This document shows positions 36,539 through 45,737 of a stretch of 64,000 nt of DNA, in pieces (within the stretch, counting starts at the first letter, position 1; every line of letters starts with the position of its first letter). The stretch is from NCBI RefSeq assembly GCF_030817835.1, contig NZ_JAUSZR010000001.1, positions 1,364,001-1,428,000 on the forward strand, written 5' to 3'. A model generated the notes under the pieces. That model saw only the letters and a program-made list of their open reading frames with translations, made no database searches and had not been told where the DNA came from. The translations under genes and the position numbers were made by a program. Source of the DNA: Pseudarthrobacter sp. W1I19. Lineage in GTDB: Bacteria; Actinomycetota; Actinomycetes; Actinomycetales; Micrococcaceae.

Positions 36539-37539
36539 TGAGCATCGACGGCTTGCCCCATCCCAAGAAACCGATACTTGACCGCATTCCCGTTGCATCC
36601 CACATCCGCCAAAGCGTTGGCCTGCAGCGCACGATGCTGCTCATCGGCGTCGTGCTTTGTGCCGCTTTTGTGGTGACGGCCATTTTTGCGCCGCTGCTGG
36701 CGCCCTTTGGATTTTCGCAGATTTCCGATGATGCCGGCTCTTTCCCGGCCCAGGCCGCACCCGGCGGCAAGCATCTCCTGGGAACAACTGTGGGCGGCTA
36801 CGACGTCCTGTCCCGTGTTATCTGGGGATCGCAGACGGCAGCAGCAGTACTTGTCGCTGCCGTGTTGATGTCCATCTTCCTGGGAGTGTTTCTTGGACTC
36901 GTCAGCGGCTACGTTGGTGGCTGGCTGGACCGTGTCCTGGTGGTAATCGCTGACGCCATCTACGCTTTCCCCACCCTCCTTGTGGCGATCGTTATGTCCA
37001 TTGCGATCAACAAGGGCCAGTCCGGATTCTGGGGTGGAATCCTCGCCTGCGGGTTAGCGATCACGGCAGTGTTCGTCCCACAGTATTTCCGGGTGATCCG
37101 TGCCGAAACCATCCGGCTCAAGGCAGAACCGTTCGTTGAATCGGCCCAGGTGGTGGGTGCATCCAGTGCAAGGATCATCGGCCGGCACATTTTGGCCAAT
37201 GCCACCAGGACCCTGCCCCTGATCTTCACCCTCAACGCCTCCGAGGCCATCCTCACCCTGGCGGGCCTGGGCTTCCTGGGCTTCGGCATCGAGCCGAGTT
37301 CCGCTGCTGAATGGGGATTTGACCTCAACAAAGCACTTTCTGATGCATCTTCCGGTATCTGGTGGACGGGCGTGTTCCCCGGCCTGGCCATCGTGCTGAC
37401 AGTGGTGGGACTGACCCTGGTGGGTGAGAGCATCAACGACCTGAACGATCCGCGGCTCCGGGGCCGTAAACGCGCCAGCGGCAGCTCCCCGGTGACCGGA
37501 GCGAATGCCGCCATCGCGGCAGAAGTGAGGAGTTCATGA
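36538..37539 (+). CDS. ABC transporter permease (DppC type)
   Basis: 333-aa permease with an N-terminal cytoplasmic stretch, a first helix MLLIGVVLCAAFVVTAIFAPLLAPFG and an EAA-loop region VESAQVVGASSARIIGRHILANATRTLP. It includes HLLGTTVGGYDVLSRVIWG, the DppC landmark. It overlaps the upstream permease by one base and the ATPase gene by four, so the three are translationally coupled. Confidence 0.9.
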   Translation: MSIDGLPHPKKPILDRIPVASHIRQSVGLQRTMLLIGVVLCAAFVVTAIFAPLLAPFGFSQISDDAGSFPAQAAPGGKHLLGTTVGGYDVLSRVIWGSQTAAAVLVAAVLMSIFLGVFLGLVSGYVGGWLDRVLVVIADAIYAFPTLLVAIVMSIAINKGQSGFWGGILACGLAITAVFVPQYFRVIRAETIRLKAEPFVESAQVVGASSARIIGRHILANATRTLPLIFTLNASEAILTLAGLGFLGFGIEPSSAAEWGFDLNKALSDASSGIWWTGVFPGLAIVLTVVGLTLVGESINDLNDPRLRGRKRASGSSPVTGANAAIAAEVRSS

Positions 37540-39251
37540 CCATCAACATCGATCCGTCGCCGGCCCATCAGGCCGACGCCGGCCATCCCGTCCTTGACAT
37601 CGACCACCTTAGAGTTACTTTTGCCACCGATGCCGGTGATGTCCAGGCAGTCAAGGACGTCAGCCTCGAAGTCAGGAAGGGCGAAGTGCTGGCGATCGTG
37701 GGGGAGTCGGGCTCCGGCAAAACGGTCACCGCCAAAACCATCCTGGGCCTGCTCCCCGAAACAGCCACCAGCTCTGGCACTGTGCTCATCAACGGGGCCA
37801 ACGTGATCAGCGTCAGCGCGGCGCGCCTGCGCCAGATCCGCGGCCGGGACGTTGCCATGGTGTTCCAGGAACCATCCACCGCATTGAACCCGGTGTTCAC
37901 GGTGGGCTGGCAGATCGCCGAGGGCATCAGGGCCCATGCGGGAAGCGGCGGCGGAAAGCGGGTTTCGGCCAAGGCAGCGAAGTCCCGGGCCATCGAAGCC
38001 CTGCGCAAGGTGGGTATCCCGGATCCCGAGCACCGGGTGAACTACTACCCCCACCAGTTCTCCGGTGGGCAGAAGCAGCGGGTGGTCATCGCTGCGGCGC
38101 TGGCATTGAACCCTGGCCTGATCGTGGCTGATGAACCCACCACTGCCCTGGATGTCACGGTCCAGGCCGAGATCCTGGAGCTCCTGCGGGACCTGCGCGA
38201 CAAATACGGTACATCCATCGTGCTGATCACACACAACATGGGAGTGGTGGCGGACCTCGCCGACCGTGTGGTGGTGATGTACCAGGGTGACGTGGTTGAG
38301 GAAGCGCCGGCGCGCACCCTGTTTGCCGAACCCCGGGAGGATTACACCCGGAAGCTCCTGGCGGCGGTGCCGCACCTGGGGCACAATTCGGCGTCGGAGG
38401 GACTGACCACCCGGGCCCACCAGGATGAGGACATCCTGGTGGAAGCCACCGACCTGACCATCGAATATCCGGGCCGGTTGGGAACACCGGCATTCAAAGC
38501 CGTGGACGGTGTCAGCTTCACCTTGTCCCGGGGCGAGGTTTTCGGGCTGGTGGGGGAATCCGGCTCCGGAAAGACCACCATCGGCCGGGCCATTGCAGGG
38601 CTGAACCGGACCACGGGCGGCAGCCTGAAAGTGCTGGGCTACGAAATGCTCAACCTCCGGGAGCGGACCTTCAAACCGCTCCGCAAGGACATCGGCTTCG
38701 TGTTCCAGGACCCCGCCGCATCTTTCAACCCGCAACTGACTATCGGCGAATGCATCGCCGAACCGATGGTCATCCACACCAGGCCCAGCCCGGCGCAGGC
38801 GCGCAAACGCGTTGGAGAGCTGCTGGAATCAGTCCAGTTGCCGGCGTCGTACGCGGGACGCTACCCGCACGAACTTTCGGGCGGCCAGCGCCAGCGGGCA
38901 TCACTGGCGCGGGCGCTGAGCCTCAACCCGCGGCTGCTCATTGCTGATGAGCCGACGTCGGCCCTGGACGTTTCGGTGCAGGCGAAGGTTCTGGAGCTCT
39001 TCCGGGACATTCAGCAGGAGTTCGGCTTTGCCTGCCTGTTCATCAGCCACGACCTGGCGGTAGTGGACATCCTGTCCCAGTGGGTGGGTGTGCTGTACAA
39101 GGGCAGGCTGGTGGAACAGGGCATCGGCAGCCAGGTGATGGGGAACCCGCAGCACGACTACACGCGGCGGCTCATCGCATCCCTGCCGGTTCCCGACCCC
39201 CAGGAACAGGCGAAGCGGCGCGAAGAAAACAGGGCGCTGCTCGGCATCTGA
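37536..39251 (+). CDS. Dipeptide ABC transporter, fused double ATPase (DppD-DppF)
   Basis: 571-aa ATPase made of two nucleotide-binding domains. Walker A occurs twice (GESGSGKTVTAK and GESGSGKTTIGR), as do the signature (FSGGQKQRV and LSGGQRQRA) and Walker B (LIVADEPTTALD and LLIADEPTSALD). Family C-terminal motifs follow each. A single gene replaces separate dppD and dppF, so the importer has two permeases and one ATPase chain. The four-base overlap with the permease gene and GTGAGGAG upstream fix the ATG. Confidence 0.94.
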   Translation: MTINIDPSPAHQADAGHPVLDIDHLRVTFATDAGDVQAVKDVSLEVRKGEVLAIVGESGSGKTVTAKTILGLLPETATSSGTVLINGANVISVSAARLRQIRGRDVAMVFQEPSTALNPVFTVGWQIAEGIRAHAGSGGGKRVSAKAAKSRAIEALRKVGIPDPEHRVNYYPHQFSGGQKQRVVIAAALALNPGLIVADEPTTALDVTVQAEILELLRDLRDKYGTSIVLITHNMGVVADLADRVVVMYQGDVVEEAPARTLFAEPREDYTRKLLAAVPHLGHNSASEGLTTRAHQDEDILVEATDLTIEYPGRLGTPAFKAVDGVSFTLSRGEVFGLVGESGSGKTTIGRAIAGLNRTTGGSLKVLGYEMLNLRERTFKPLRKDIGFVFQDPAASFNPQLTIGECIAEPMVIHTRPSPAQARKRVGELLESVQLPASYAGRYPHELSGGQRQRASLARALSLNPRLLIADEPTSALDVSVQAKVLELFRDIQQEFGFACLFISHDLAVVDILSQWVGVLYKGRLVEQGIGSQVMGNPQHDYTRRLIASLPVPDPQEQAKRREENRALLGI

Positions 39252-39270
39252 GACCTCATCAGCTGAAAGT

Positions 39271-39299
39271 GCCGGTGCCGGCGCAATGCCGGCACCGGC
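39271..39299 (+). terminator. Hairpin after the ABC transporter operon
   Basis: Perfect 12-bp stem GCCGGTGCCGGC / GCCGGCACCGGC with a five-base loop, 19 bases after the stop; no T-tract. Confidence 0.55.
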
Positions 39300-39328
39300 G
39301 CCACCCGGTTGATTGCTTCGGCTGCCCA

Positions 39329-39340
39329 TAGACTTGAACC
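39329..39340 (+). promoter_or_regulatory. Putative -10 element giving a leaderless chorismate mutase mRNA
   Basis: TAGACT (39329-39334) ends six bases before ATG 39341, and no ribosome binding site precedes the ATG. TTGATT (39309-39314) is nearby but only 14 bases upstream of the -10. Confidence 0.45.
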
Positions 39341-39748
39341 ATGACGCAGCACAACCCTCACGCTCCTGACTCCGACGACTACGATCCCTCAGCCAGCTCA
39401 TTGGCCGGCCAGGTGGACAAGTCGGTGATGGCTGAACTGCTGTCCATCCGTTCCAGCATCGACAATATCGACGCCACGCTGGTCTATCTCCTGGCTGAGC
39501 GCTTCAAGGCAACCCAGAAGGTGGGTTTCCTGAAGGCCGCCCACCGGCTGCCCGCCGGTGACCCCGGCCGCGAGGCCGCCCAGATTGCCAGGTTGCGCAC
39601 GCTGGCCGAAGACGCGCACCTGGACCCCGCGTTCGCGGAGAAGTTCCTGAACTTCATCATCGGTGAGGTCATCCGGCATCACGAGGCGATCGCCGAAGAC
39701 CACGAGGCCGCCTCCGGACAGCACCCGCAGGCATCAGCGCTCGCGTGA
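39341..39748 (+). CDS. Chorismate mutase (AroQ type)
   Basis: 135-aa helical chorismate mutase converting chorismate to prephenate for Phe/Tyr synthesis; cytosolic. AroQ features: LLSIRSSIDNIDATLVYLLAERFKATQKVGFLKA with the catalytic Arg, Asp and Lys, then the second and third helices. The N-terminal ~25 residues are a disordered extension. It overlaps the MetE-like gene by four bases (GTGA). Confidence 0.88.
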   Translation: MTQHNPHAPDSDDYDPSASSLAGQVDKSVMAELLSIRSSIDNIDATLVYLLAERFKATQKVGFLKAAHRLPAGDPGREAAQIARLRTLAEDAHLDPAFAEKFLNFIIGEVIRHHEAIAEDHEAASGQHPQASALA

Positions 39749-40812
39749 CCAGGCAACGGCACGAATCCGGCACGTTAACCGGCTCGGATGCGGCACCGCC
39801 GCAGGAGGTGACGGCCACCGGGCTGGGCCCCTGGCCGGGCGAGGACCCACTGGAAGCAGCCAGAATCATCCGCGGTGAACTGGGCAGCCCGCACCTTCCA
39901 TTCCTCGCCGAACTCCCGGACCGGGGCGTCGGTTCAGATGCCCTGGGGCGGACGGCCACCCTGCTGGAAGAACTCGCCGTCGACGTTCAGCCCTACGGTT
40001 GGCGCCTCGTGGACCGGCCCGGCAAGGACTTCCGCCGCGCTGCCTCTGCCCTCGCCACCGATATCAACGTCCTCGCCGATGTGGCCGGTGCGGAGGACAA
40101 GCCGGCTGCCGGGATCAAAGTGCAGCTGGTAGGGCCGCTCAGCCTGGCGGCCGGCCTTCACCTGCACAACGGCGAGCGCGCCCTGATCGACTATGGTGCC
40201 CGGCGCGACCTTGCCGCCTCACTTGCGGCCGGCGTGGGCCAGTACCTCTCCCGAGTGACGGCAGCCGTTCCGGGTGCCCGGGTGGTGGTCCAGGTTGACG
40301 AGCCGGATATCGCGGCGGTACTGGCCGGCACCATTCCCACCTCCAGCGGCTACCGCACCTTGCGGGCGGTTCCGTCCTCCGAGGCCCGGGAATCATGGCG
40401 CGTGGTGCTGGACGCGTTGCGGGATGCCGGCGCCGAGGAGGTGGTGATATCCGTGCCCGAGGTCGAGGCCCCGTTTGAACAGATCCTGGCCGCCGGAGCA
40501 GACGGCATCGCCGTTCCGTTAAGGGCACTGACGTCCCGCCAGTGGGAGCAGCTGGCCGGAGCGGCAGAAGCAGGCAAGCGCTTGTGGATCGGGGCATTGG
40601 ACGTCTCGGGGAAGTCCCTGCCCCGGGTGGCTGACTGTGTTGATGCAGTGTGGCGCCCGTGGCGGCAGCTCGGTCTGTCCCCCGCAGGGATCAGCACCCT
40701 CCGCGTCACGCCCTCGTCCGGACTTGCCAGCCGGAGTCCGGCCGACGCAACATCGGTCCTCGGCCGTCTTACCCAAGTGGCGGACGGGCTGAACCAGCTG
40801 GCGCAGGGTTAA
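39745..40812 (+). CDS. MetE C-domain-like protein lacking zinc ligands
   Basis: 355-aa protein resembling the C-terminal barrel of cobalamin-independent methionine synthase (vitamin-B12-independent synthase II, Rv3015c-like): ATGLGPWPGEDPLEAARII at the start, VQVDEPDIAAVL in the middle. The zinc ligands of MetE are not seen. The HxC strand reads VVISVPEVEAPF (residues 233-244), and the later NPxCG site reads TPSSGLA. The N-terminal MetE domain is absent. The GTG start overlaps the chorismate mutase stop. Methionine synthesis by the standard zinc-thiolate mechanism is unlikely. Confidence 0.75.
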   Translation: MTRQRHESGTLTGSDAAPPQEVTATGLGPWPGEDPLEAARIIRGELGSPHLPFLAELPDRGVGSDALGRTATLLEELAVDVQPYGWRLVDRPGKDFRRAASALATDINVLADVAGAEDKPAAGIKVQLVGPLSLAAGLHLHNGERALIDYGARRDLAASLAAGVGQYLSRVTAAVPGARVVVQVDEPDIAAVLAGTIPTSSGYRTLRAVPSSEARESWRVVLDALRDAGAEEVVISVPEVEAPFEQILAAGADGIAVPLRALTSRQWEQLAGAAEAGKRLWIGALDVSGKSLPRVADCVDAVWRPWRQLGLSPAGISTLRVTPSSGLASRSPADATSVLGRLTQVADGLNQLAQG

Positions 40813-40816
40813 GGCG

Positions 40817-41530
40817 TCAGACCCGGTTTTCCCAGCGGTCCGGCTGCGCATAGCGCGGCAGGAAGCTTTGCGCCGAGCTTCCGCTGGTGTAGGGGCGAAG
40901 CCTGTAGTCGAAGCTGCCGGCGTACACCAGGACCAGTCCGATGTGGGGCTGGATCACCTTGACCTGGATGCGGTGCTTGCCGCTACTGCCTTCTGCCGGG
41001 TCCCACCACTGTTCCGCGTAGGCCTTGGCATCCAGTGCGGCGGGAAGGGGAATTCGCAGGGGGCCAAGAAACAGCCGCGAGGATTCCGACACTCCCCGCA
41101 GCCGTCCCTCCGGCGTGACGCTCAGGTTCAGGTCGGTCACCAGGCGCCGGAGCCGGCCCACATAGTCAACCAGCTGGGGCGCGCTTGCCCGGCGGGTCAC
41201 GCTGGTGGTGTCCTGGAAGATCCGCGTGCGCCCCGGAAACCGGATTTCGCGGCGGGCCGTCAGGCTGGAGCGGCCAAAGGGATCCTGATGGGCGTGGTTC
41301 TCAATCCGGAAGGGGATGCCCTCTCCGTACTCCGGAAAGAAGGCTTCCTCACTGCCGGTGAGCCGCAGCAGCGGGCGCAGCCAGTCCTGCCGGCAGCCCA
41401 CCACATCGAAAATCCCTTCGCCCACGCCGTACCGGCCGGAGCCCGGCGCGAGGGCAAAGTACTCCTGGAGTTCGGGCTGCAGGCGGCCGTAGTCCGCACC
41501 GAGGGCCTGCTGGTAAATGGGAACGTTCAT
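40817..41530 (-). CDS. DUF4166 domain protein
   Basis: 237-aa protein matching the DUF4166 pattern: YQQALGADYGRLQPELQEYFALAPGSGRYGVGEGIFDVV near the start, then GIPFRIENHAHQDPFGRSSLTARREIRF. No signal peptide, no membrane helix; function unknown. ATG 41530 has GAGGAGGT five bases upstream. It is the last gene of the MoxR cluster, 46 bases after the DUF58 gene, and converges on the MetE-like gene with a four-base gap. Confidence 0.75.
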   Translation of the reverse strand: MNVPIYQQALGADYGRLQPELQEYFALAPGSGRYGVGEGIFDVVGCRQDWLRPLLRLTGSEEAFFPEYGEGIPFRIENHAHQDPFGRSSLTARREIRFPGRTRIFQDTTSVTRRASAPQLVDYVGRLRRLVTDLNLSVTPEGRLRGVSESSRLFLGPLRIPLPAALDAKAYAEQWWDPAEGSSGKHRIQVKVIQPHIGLVLVYAGSFDYRLRPYTSGSSAQSFLPRYAQPDRWENRV

Positions 41531-41576
41531 AGAGGGACCTCCTCGTGACGGGGCCGGACAGCGGCCTGCTGGATTT

Positions 41577-42869
41577 TCACAATCTACCTGCCGCCTTGAG
41601 CCTGATGTACATGTCGGCCAGCCGGGGCGGCAGCTCCTGCGGTTCTGCGTCCACCACCTCCACACCGTGCTGGCGAAGTTCGGCCGTGACTGCTGCCCGC
41701 TGCAGGAGCGCCCGTTCGGCGGCGGCCGCCCGGAAGACACCGGCGGCATTGTCACGCTCCTGCAGCATCAGGCCGAGCTGTGGGTCCCGCACCGCTGCCA
41801 CCACCACGACATGCTGACGGGCCAGTTGCATCGCGGTGGGGATCAGGCCTTCTTCAGGTGCGCCGCCTTCCAGCGACGTCAGCAGCACCACCAGGGACCG
41901 GTGCGCTGACACGGCCCGGACCTGCGCCGGGATTGCGTGCCAGTCCAGCTCGATGAGCTCAGCCTCCAGCGGGGCCATGGCCTGGACCAGCCGGCCGAGG
42001 AGGTTCCCCTGGCCCGCTGATCCAGCCCGTGCCCTGGTCCGCCGGTCGAAGGCGAGGAAGTCCACGCGGTCTCCGCCCCGCTCGGCGAGGACACCCAGCA
42101 GGAGGGCCGCTTCCATGCCGGTGTCCAGTCGGGGCTCGTCACCGATCCGGGCCGCAGACGTCCGGGAGGTATCCAGCACCATCACCACGCGGCGGTCGCG
42201 TTCAGGCCGCCAGGTGCGCACCACCACGGCAGACCGGCGGGCTGTTGCACGCCAGTCGATGGACCGCACATCATCGCCGCGCACGTAATCACGAAGGGAA
42301 TCGAACTCCGTGCCCGCGCCCCTGATCTGCACGGCAGCCTTGCCGTCCAGTTCCCGCAACTTCCGCAGCTTGGAGGGCAGGTGCTGCCGTGAATGGAACG
42401 GCGGCAGGACCCGCAACAGCCCGGGGCGCTCGATGGTCCGCTGGCGGGCTGCGAGCAGCAGCGGCCCGAAGCTGCGGACGGTGACATGCGGGGCTTTGAG
42501 GTCTCCGCGGCGGACCGGCCGCAGGCGTACCGCAACCCGTCGGCTCTCACCCGCCGGAACATCAAGATCCTGCAACGGATTCTGGGCCCCGGCGGATGGC
42601 TGCCAGGCATCCCGCAGGCTGCCGCGCAGCCGGCGCCCGCCGTCGTTCGTGACAGTCAGTACCGATTCTGCCGTCCCATGCAACGTCACGTTGCCAGGGT
42701 CCCGGCGAATAATCCGGATCCGGCGCGGCGAACCGGCCAGGACAAGGTCCAGGGCAGCCAGTGCTAAGAGGCAGCCGGCCACAAGGAAGAACGTTCCCCA
42801 GCCGGGAACCAGCAGGACCGGCACCAGGCCCACCAGCACCAGGAGGACAAAACGCCCGGAGATTGCCAT
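41577..42869 (-). CDS. DUF58 domain protein (MoxR partner)
   Basis: 430-aa membrane-anchored protein. Two N-terminal helices (FVLLVLVGLVPVLLVPGWGTFFLVAGCLLALAALDLVLA) precede a beta-rich region and the DUF58 core, LRDYVRGDDVRSIDWRATARRSAVVVRTW. A VWA-like MVLDTSRTSAA follows. The ATG shares one base with the moxR stop, so the two are translationally coupled. DUF58 proteins are usual partners of MoxR ATPases. Confidence 0.9.
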   Translation of the reverse strand: MAISGRFVLLVLVGLVPVLLVPGWGTFFLVAGCLLALAALDLVLAGSPRRIRIIRRDPGNVTLHGTAESVLTVTNDGGRRLRGSLRDAWQPSAGAQNPLQDLDVPAGESRRVAVRLRPVRRGDLKAPHVTVRSFGPLLLAARQRTIERPGLLRVLPPFHSRQHLPSKLRKLRELDGKAAVQIRGAGTEFDSLRDYVRGDDVRSIDWRATARRSAVVVRTWRPERDRRVVMVLDTSRTSAARIGDEPRLDTGMEAALLLGVLAERGGDRVDFLAFDRRTRARAGSAGQGNLLGRLVQAMAPLEAELIELDWHAIPAQVRAVSAHRSLVVLLTSLEGGAPEEGLIPTAMQLARQHVVVVAAVRDPQLGLMLQERDNAAGVFRAAAAERALLQRAAVTAELRQHGVEVVDAEPQELPPRLADMYIRLKAAGRL

Positions 42870-43879
42870 CAGCGGGGGACGGGAACGGAAGCCAGGATGC
42901 TGCCCAGCACGTCATCCACGCGGACCCCGTCCATCTGCGCTTCCGGCTGCAGCGCCACCCGGTGGCGCAGGCAGGGCAGTGCCAGGGCCTTGACGTCATC
43001 AGGGGTGACGTAGCTCCGCCCGGAGAGCCAGGCCCAGGCGCGGGAGGTGTTCAGCAGCGCTGTGGCGCCACGGGGCGAAACGCCAAGCTGGAACGATGGT
43101 GCCGAACGCGTGGCCCGGACCAGGTCGACGATATAGCCGATGATTTCAGGTTCCACAGAAACTGTGGCAACGGCTTCCCTGGCGCGTTCCAGATCCGCGG
43201 CGCCCGCCACGGCACGGACGCCCGCGGCCGCAAGGTCGCGGGGATCAAAGCCGGCCGCATGCCGCCGGATGATCTCCATCTCGTCGCGGCGCTCCGGAAG
43301 CGGCATGGTGAGCTTGAGCAGGAACCGGTCCAGTTGTGCCTCGGGGAGCGGATAGGTTCCCTCGTATTCCACCGGATTTTGGGTGGCTGCAACCAGGAAC
43401 GGTGCGGGCAGCGGGCGGGCGGCACCGTCCACGGAGACCTGCCGCTCCTCCATGGCTTCGAGCAATGACGCCTGCGTTTTAGGCGGCGTACGGTTGATTT
43501 CGTCGGCGAGCAGGAGGTTGGTGAACACGGGACCCTCGCGGAACGAGAATTCCGAGGTGTGCGAGTCGTAGACCAGGGACCCGGTGACGTCGCCGGGCAT
43601 GAGATCGGGGGTGAACTGTATCCTCTTGGTGTCAAGGCTGAGGGCTGCGGACAGTGCACGGACCAGCAGGGTCTTGGCCACGCCGGGCACACCCTCCAGC
43701 AGGACATGCCCCTGTGACAGCAGGGCGATCAGCAGGCCCGTGACGGTGGCGTCCTGCCCCACCACGGCCTTTGCCACCTCATGGCGTACGTCCAGGAGGG
43801 CCTGCCGAGCTGAAGCATGTCCGGCGGAACCCTGCCCGTTGGAATCAAGGACCCGGGGCCCGCTGCCTTGTTCGCTCAT
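42869..43879 (-). CDS. MoxR-family AAA+ ATPase
   Basis: 336-aa AAA+ chaperone-like ATPase. Walker A is GVPGVAKT, Walker B LLADEINRTPPKTQASLLEAMEE, and the sensor 1 region VAATQNPVEYEGTYPLPEAQLDRFLL. The C-terminal lid contains RSYVTPDDVKALALPCLRHRV, typical of MoxR. The start overlaps the DUF4350 stop by four bases. It probably remodels or activates a VWA/DUF58 client at the membrane. Confidence 0.93.
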   Translation of the reverse strand: MSEQGSGPRVLDSNGQGSAGHASARQALLDVRHEVAKAVVGQDATVTGLLIALLSQGHVLLEGVPGVAKTLLVRALSAALSLDTKRIQFTPDLMPGDVTGSLVYDSHTSEFSFREGPVFTNLLLADEINRTPPKTQASLLEAMEERQVSVDGAARPLPAPFLVAATQNPVEYEGTYPLPEAQLDRFLLKLTMPLPERRDEMEIIRRHAAGFDPRDLAAAGVRAVAGAADLERAREAVATVSVEPEIIGYIVDLVRATRSAPSFQLGVSPRGATALLNTSRAWAWLSGRSYVTPDDVKALALPCLRHRVALQPEAQMDGVRVDDVLGSILASVPVPR

Positions 43880-45093
43880 CGGCTACTGACCTCTTTCTCT
43901 AGGGTGTTCAGTTCCTGCGCCCAGGCCACAAGCCGTGCCTCCGTGGGCGGGTGTTCGTTCAGGAGTTCCTTGATGCCTTGCGACGGCCGGGACAGGAACC
44001 GGGCCACCGCCTCCGCGGCCTCATCAGCGGTGGCTTCCGGACCCAGGCGGAGTTTCCTGGCCAACCGCACGAGTGTCCCGGCACGGAGGTTGTCCCGTGC
44101 CTGCCCGATGGCGCGGGCCTCCTGGTACAGCCGGGCCCTTCCTTCGGCTGTTTCCACTGCCTTGACCACCACGGGCAGCGGTTCGAATACGAGCGGTCCA
44201 TGCCGCCTGCCGCGCCACAGGATGGCGGCCAGTGCCACCAGCGCAAGCCACAGCCCGATGAAGCGTGACCAGTCCGGAGCGAGCTCACTAAGTGTCTGGG
44301 GGGAACCGGTGGTATCCAGATCCTCAAGGGACGGGAGATACCACACCAGGTCCGCCGAGCTGCCCAGCGTGCGGAGAGCCAAGGCGGCGTTGCCCAGTTC
44401 GTCGAGTTTTTCGTTGCTGAGGATGGCCGTACTCCCCAGGACGGTGACGCGGCCATCGCCACTGACCGTCAGTAGCCCGGCGCTGGTACCGGCGGGCCGG
44501 TAACAGGACGTCCCGCCGTCGTACACGAAGCCCGATGTTCCGGTGACCTGGCCGGCGGCCCCGGCATCAGGCAGGGAACAATCCGGCTCGAGTACCGGTG
44601 CCGACTCGGGCACAACACCGGCCTGCGTGATGCTGCTGTCCAGGGCGCCCAGCGTCTGGAGGCGGGGCGAAATCACCACCACCCGCTGGGCGGCGTCGAT
44701 CAGGTCAGAGAGCCGCTGGTCATCCAGGTACCCGTTCCTGTCGTAGAGCAGGAGGGTGGGGAAGTCGCTGTCTTCCAACGCCGCCATGGCCTCTTCGAAG
44801 CGGTCGACGCCCTTGACGTTTACGCCGTGCCGGCCGAGGATCTCGCTGACGGCACGTGCCCCCTCCGGTCCCGGGTTATGGACGGAGAGGGAAACACCGT
44901 CCCCCTTTGGCGCAAGCTGCCCCCAGATCACCATGCCCAGTGCAGTGGCCACAACGGCTGCGAGGGCCGCCAGCCCGCGGTGCTGCCGGAGCCAGCGGAT
45001 GGGACTCCTGCGCACCGCGGACCGGGAATCCTGGCTGGTGCTTCGATCTACAGTGTTTTGTTCTCCAGCGACGTCCTGCAGCGCTTCGGTCAT
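43876..45093 (-). CDS. DUF4350 domain membrane protein
   Basis: 405-aa protein with one N-terminal membrane helix (GLAALAAVVATALGMVIWG) and one near residue 280 (FIGLWLALVALAAILW), with a DUF4350 domain between. That domain resembles a GATase-like fold (SVHNPGPEGARAVSEILGRHGV, then FPTLLLYDRNGYLD). ATG 45093 overlaps the DUF4129 gene's stop by four bases; the longer frame is rejected. Confidence 0.83.
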   Translation of the reverse strand: MTEALQDVAGEQNTVDRSTSQDSRSAVRRSPIRWLRQHRGLAALAAVVATALGMVIWGQLAPKGDGVSLSVHNPGPEGARAVSEILGRHGVNVKGVDRFEEAMAALEDSDFPTLLLYDRNGYLDDQRLSDLIDAAQRVVVISPRLQTLGALDSSITQAGVVPESAPVLEPDCSLPDAGAAGQVTGTSGFVYDGGTSCYRPAGTSAGLLTVSGDGRVTVLGSTAILSNEKLDELGNAALALRTLGSSADLVWYLPSLEDLDTTGSPQTLSELAPDWSRFIGLWLALVALAAILWRGRRHGPLVFEPLPVVVKAVETAEGRARLYQEARAIGQARDNLRAGTLVRLARKLRLGPEATADEAAEAVARFLSRPSQGIKELLNEHPPTEARLVAWAQELNTLEKEVSSR

Positions 45094-45737
45094 GGCAGCG
45101 CCGCCGTGTCCAGCCCCGCATCCTGGCGTACGGGACGGGCCGCCTCGAGATCTGTGTCCAGTCTTTTCATTGCCGCGTAGTCTTGGCTGCCCGGCGTCCA
45201 ATTCCCGTAGCGGACTGCGTCGAAGGTCCGGGCGGCGTGGTCCAGGCGCGCGGCCTCCGCCGGGAAGGGCCGCGACAGGGCGAAGGCGGCTTCATCCGCG
45301 GTCCGGCCAGGCTGGGGTTCCAGCACCACACGGTCTTCGGCTGAGCGGACCACTGCACGGAAGCGGTCGACGACGGCGTCCCCCCACTTTCCTGCCGCGG
45401 CCGAAGCGTCAGCGCGCTGCCGGTAGTCCGGGGCAGTGAGTGCGTTGTCCGGCTCAAAGACTTCCTTGGCCTGCCGGGCTTTGGGGTTCAGGCGGGGCCG
45501 GGCGAGGATCACGGCGACGGCGATGACCACGGCGATCACAATCCCAATGACGGGGCTGGGCACGGGGGCATCGGCTCCCGCCGGTCCGTCCAGGGACTGC
45601 AGCCAGTCCAGGAAGCTGCGCCAGAGCGAGTCAAGCCAGCCGGGCTCGGCTTCCCGGTATTCGGATTTGGCCAGTTCCTCCGCGGCCCAGCGGCGGGCTT
45701 CCTCCGCCGAGGGCAGCACAGGAGGCTCAGCGGACAT
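45090..45737 (-). CDS. DUF4129 domain membrane protein
   Basis: 215-aa protein with one membrane helix (SPVIGIVIAVVIAVAVILA) and a C-terminal DUF4129 region (ADASAAAGKWGDAVVDRFRAVVRSAEDRVVLEPQPGRTADEAAFAL), often found fused to transglutaminase-like domains; none is present here. ATG 45737 (MSAEPP) is preferred; it overlaps the upstream gene by 11 bases. Longer in-frame starts reach 45827. Confidence 0.83.
   Translation of the reverse strand: MSAEPPVLPSAEEARRWAAEELAKSEYREAEPGWLDSLWRSFLDWLQSLDGPAGADAPVPSPVIGIVIAVVIAVAVILARPRLNPKARQAKEVFEPDNALTAPDYRQRADASAAAGKWGDAVVDRFRAVVRSAEDRVVLEPQPGRTADEAAFALSRPFPAEAARLDHAARTFDAVRYGNWTPGSQDYAAMKRLDTDLEAARPVRQDAGLDTAALP

Noticed and set aside
40813..41530. 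Synteny break after the MetE-like gene (ligA expected from mycobacteria)
   Set aside because: The order differs from what I recall for mycobacteria, but without related genomes to compare I cannot say whether this is normal for the genus.
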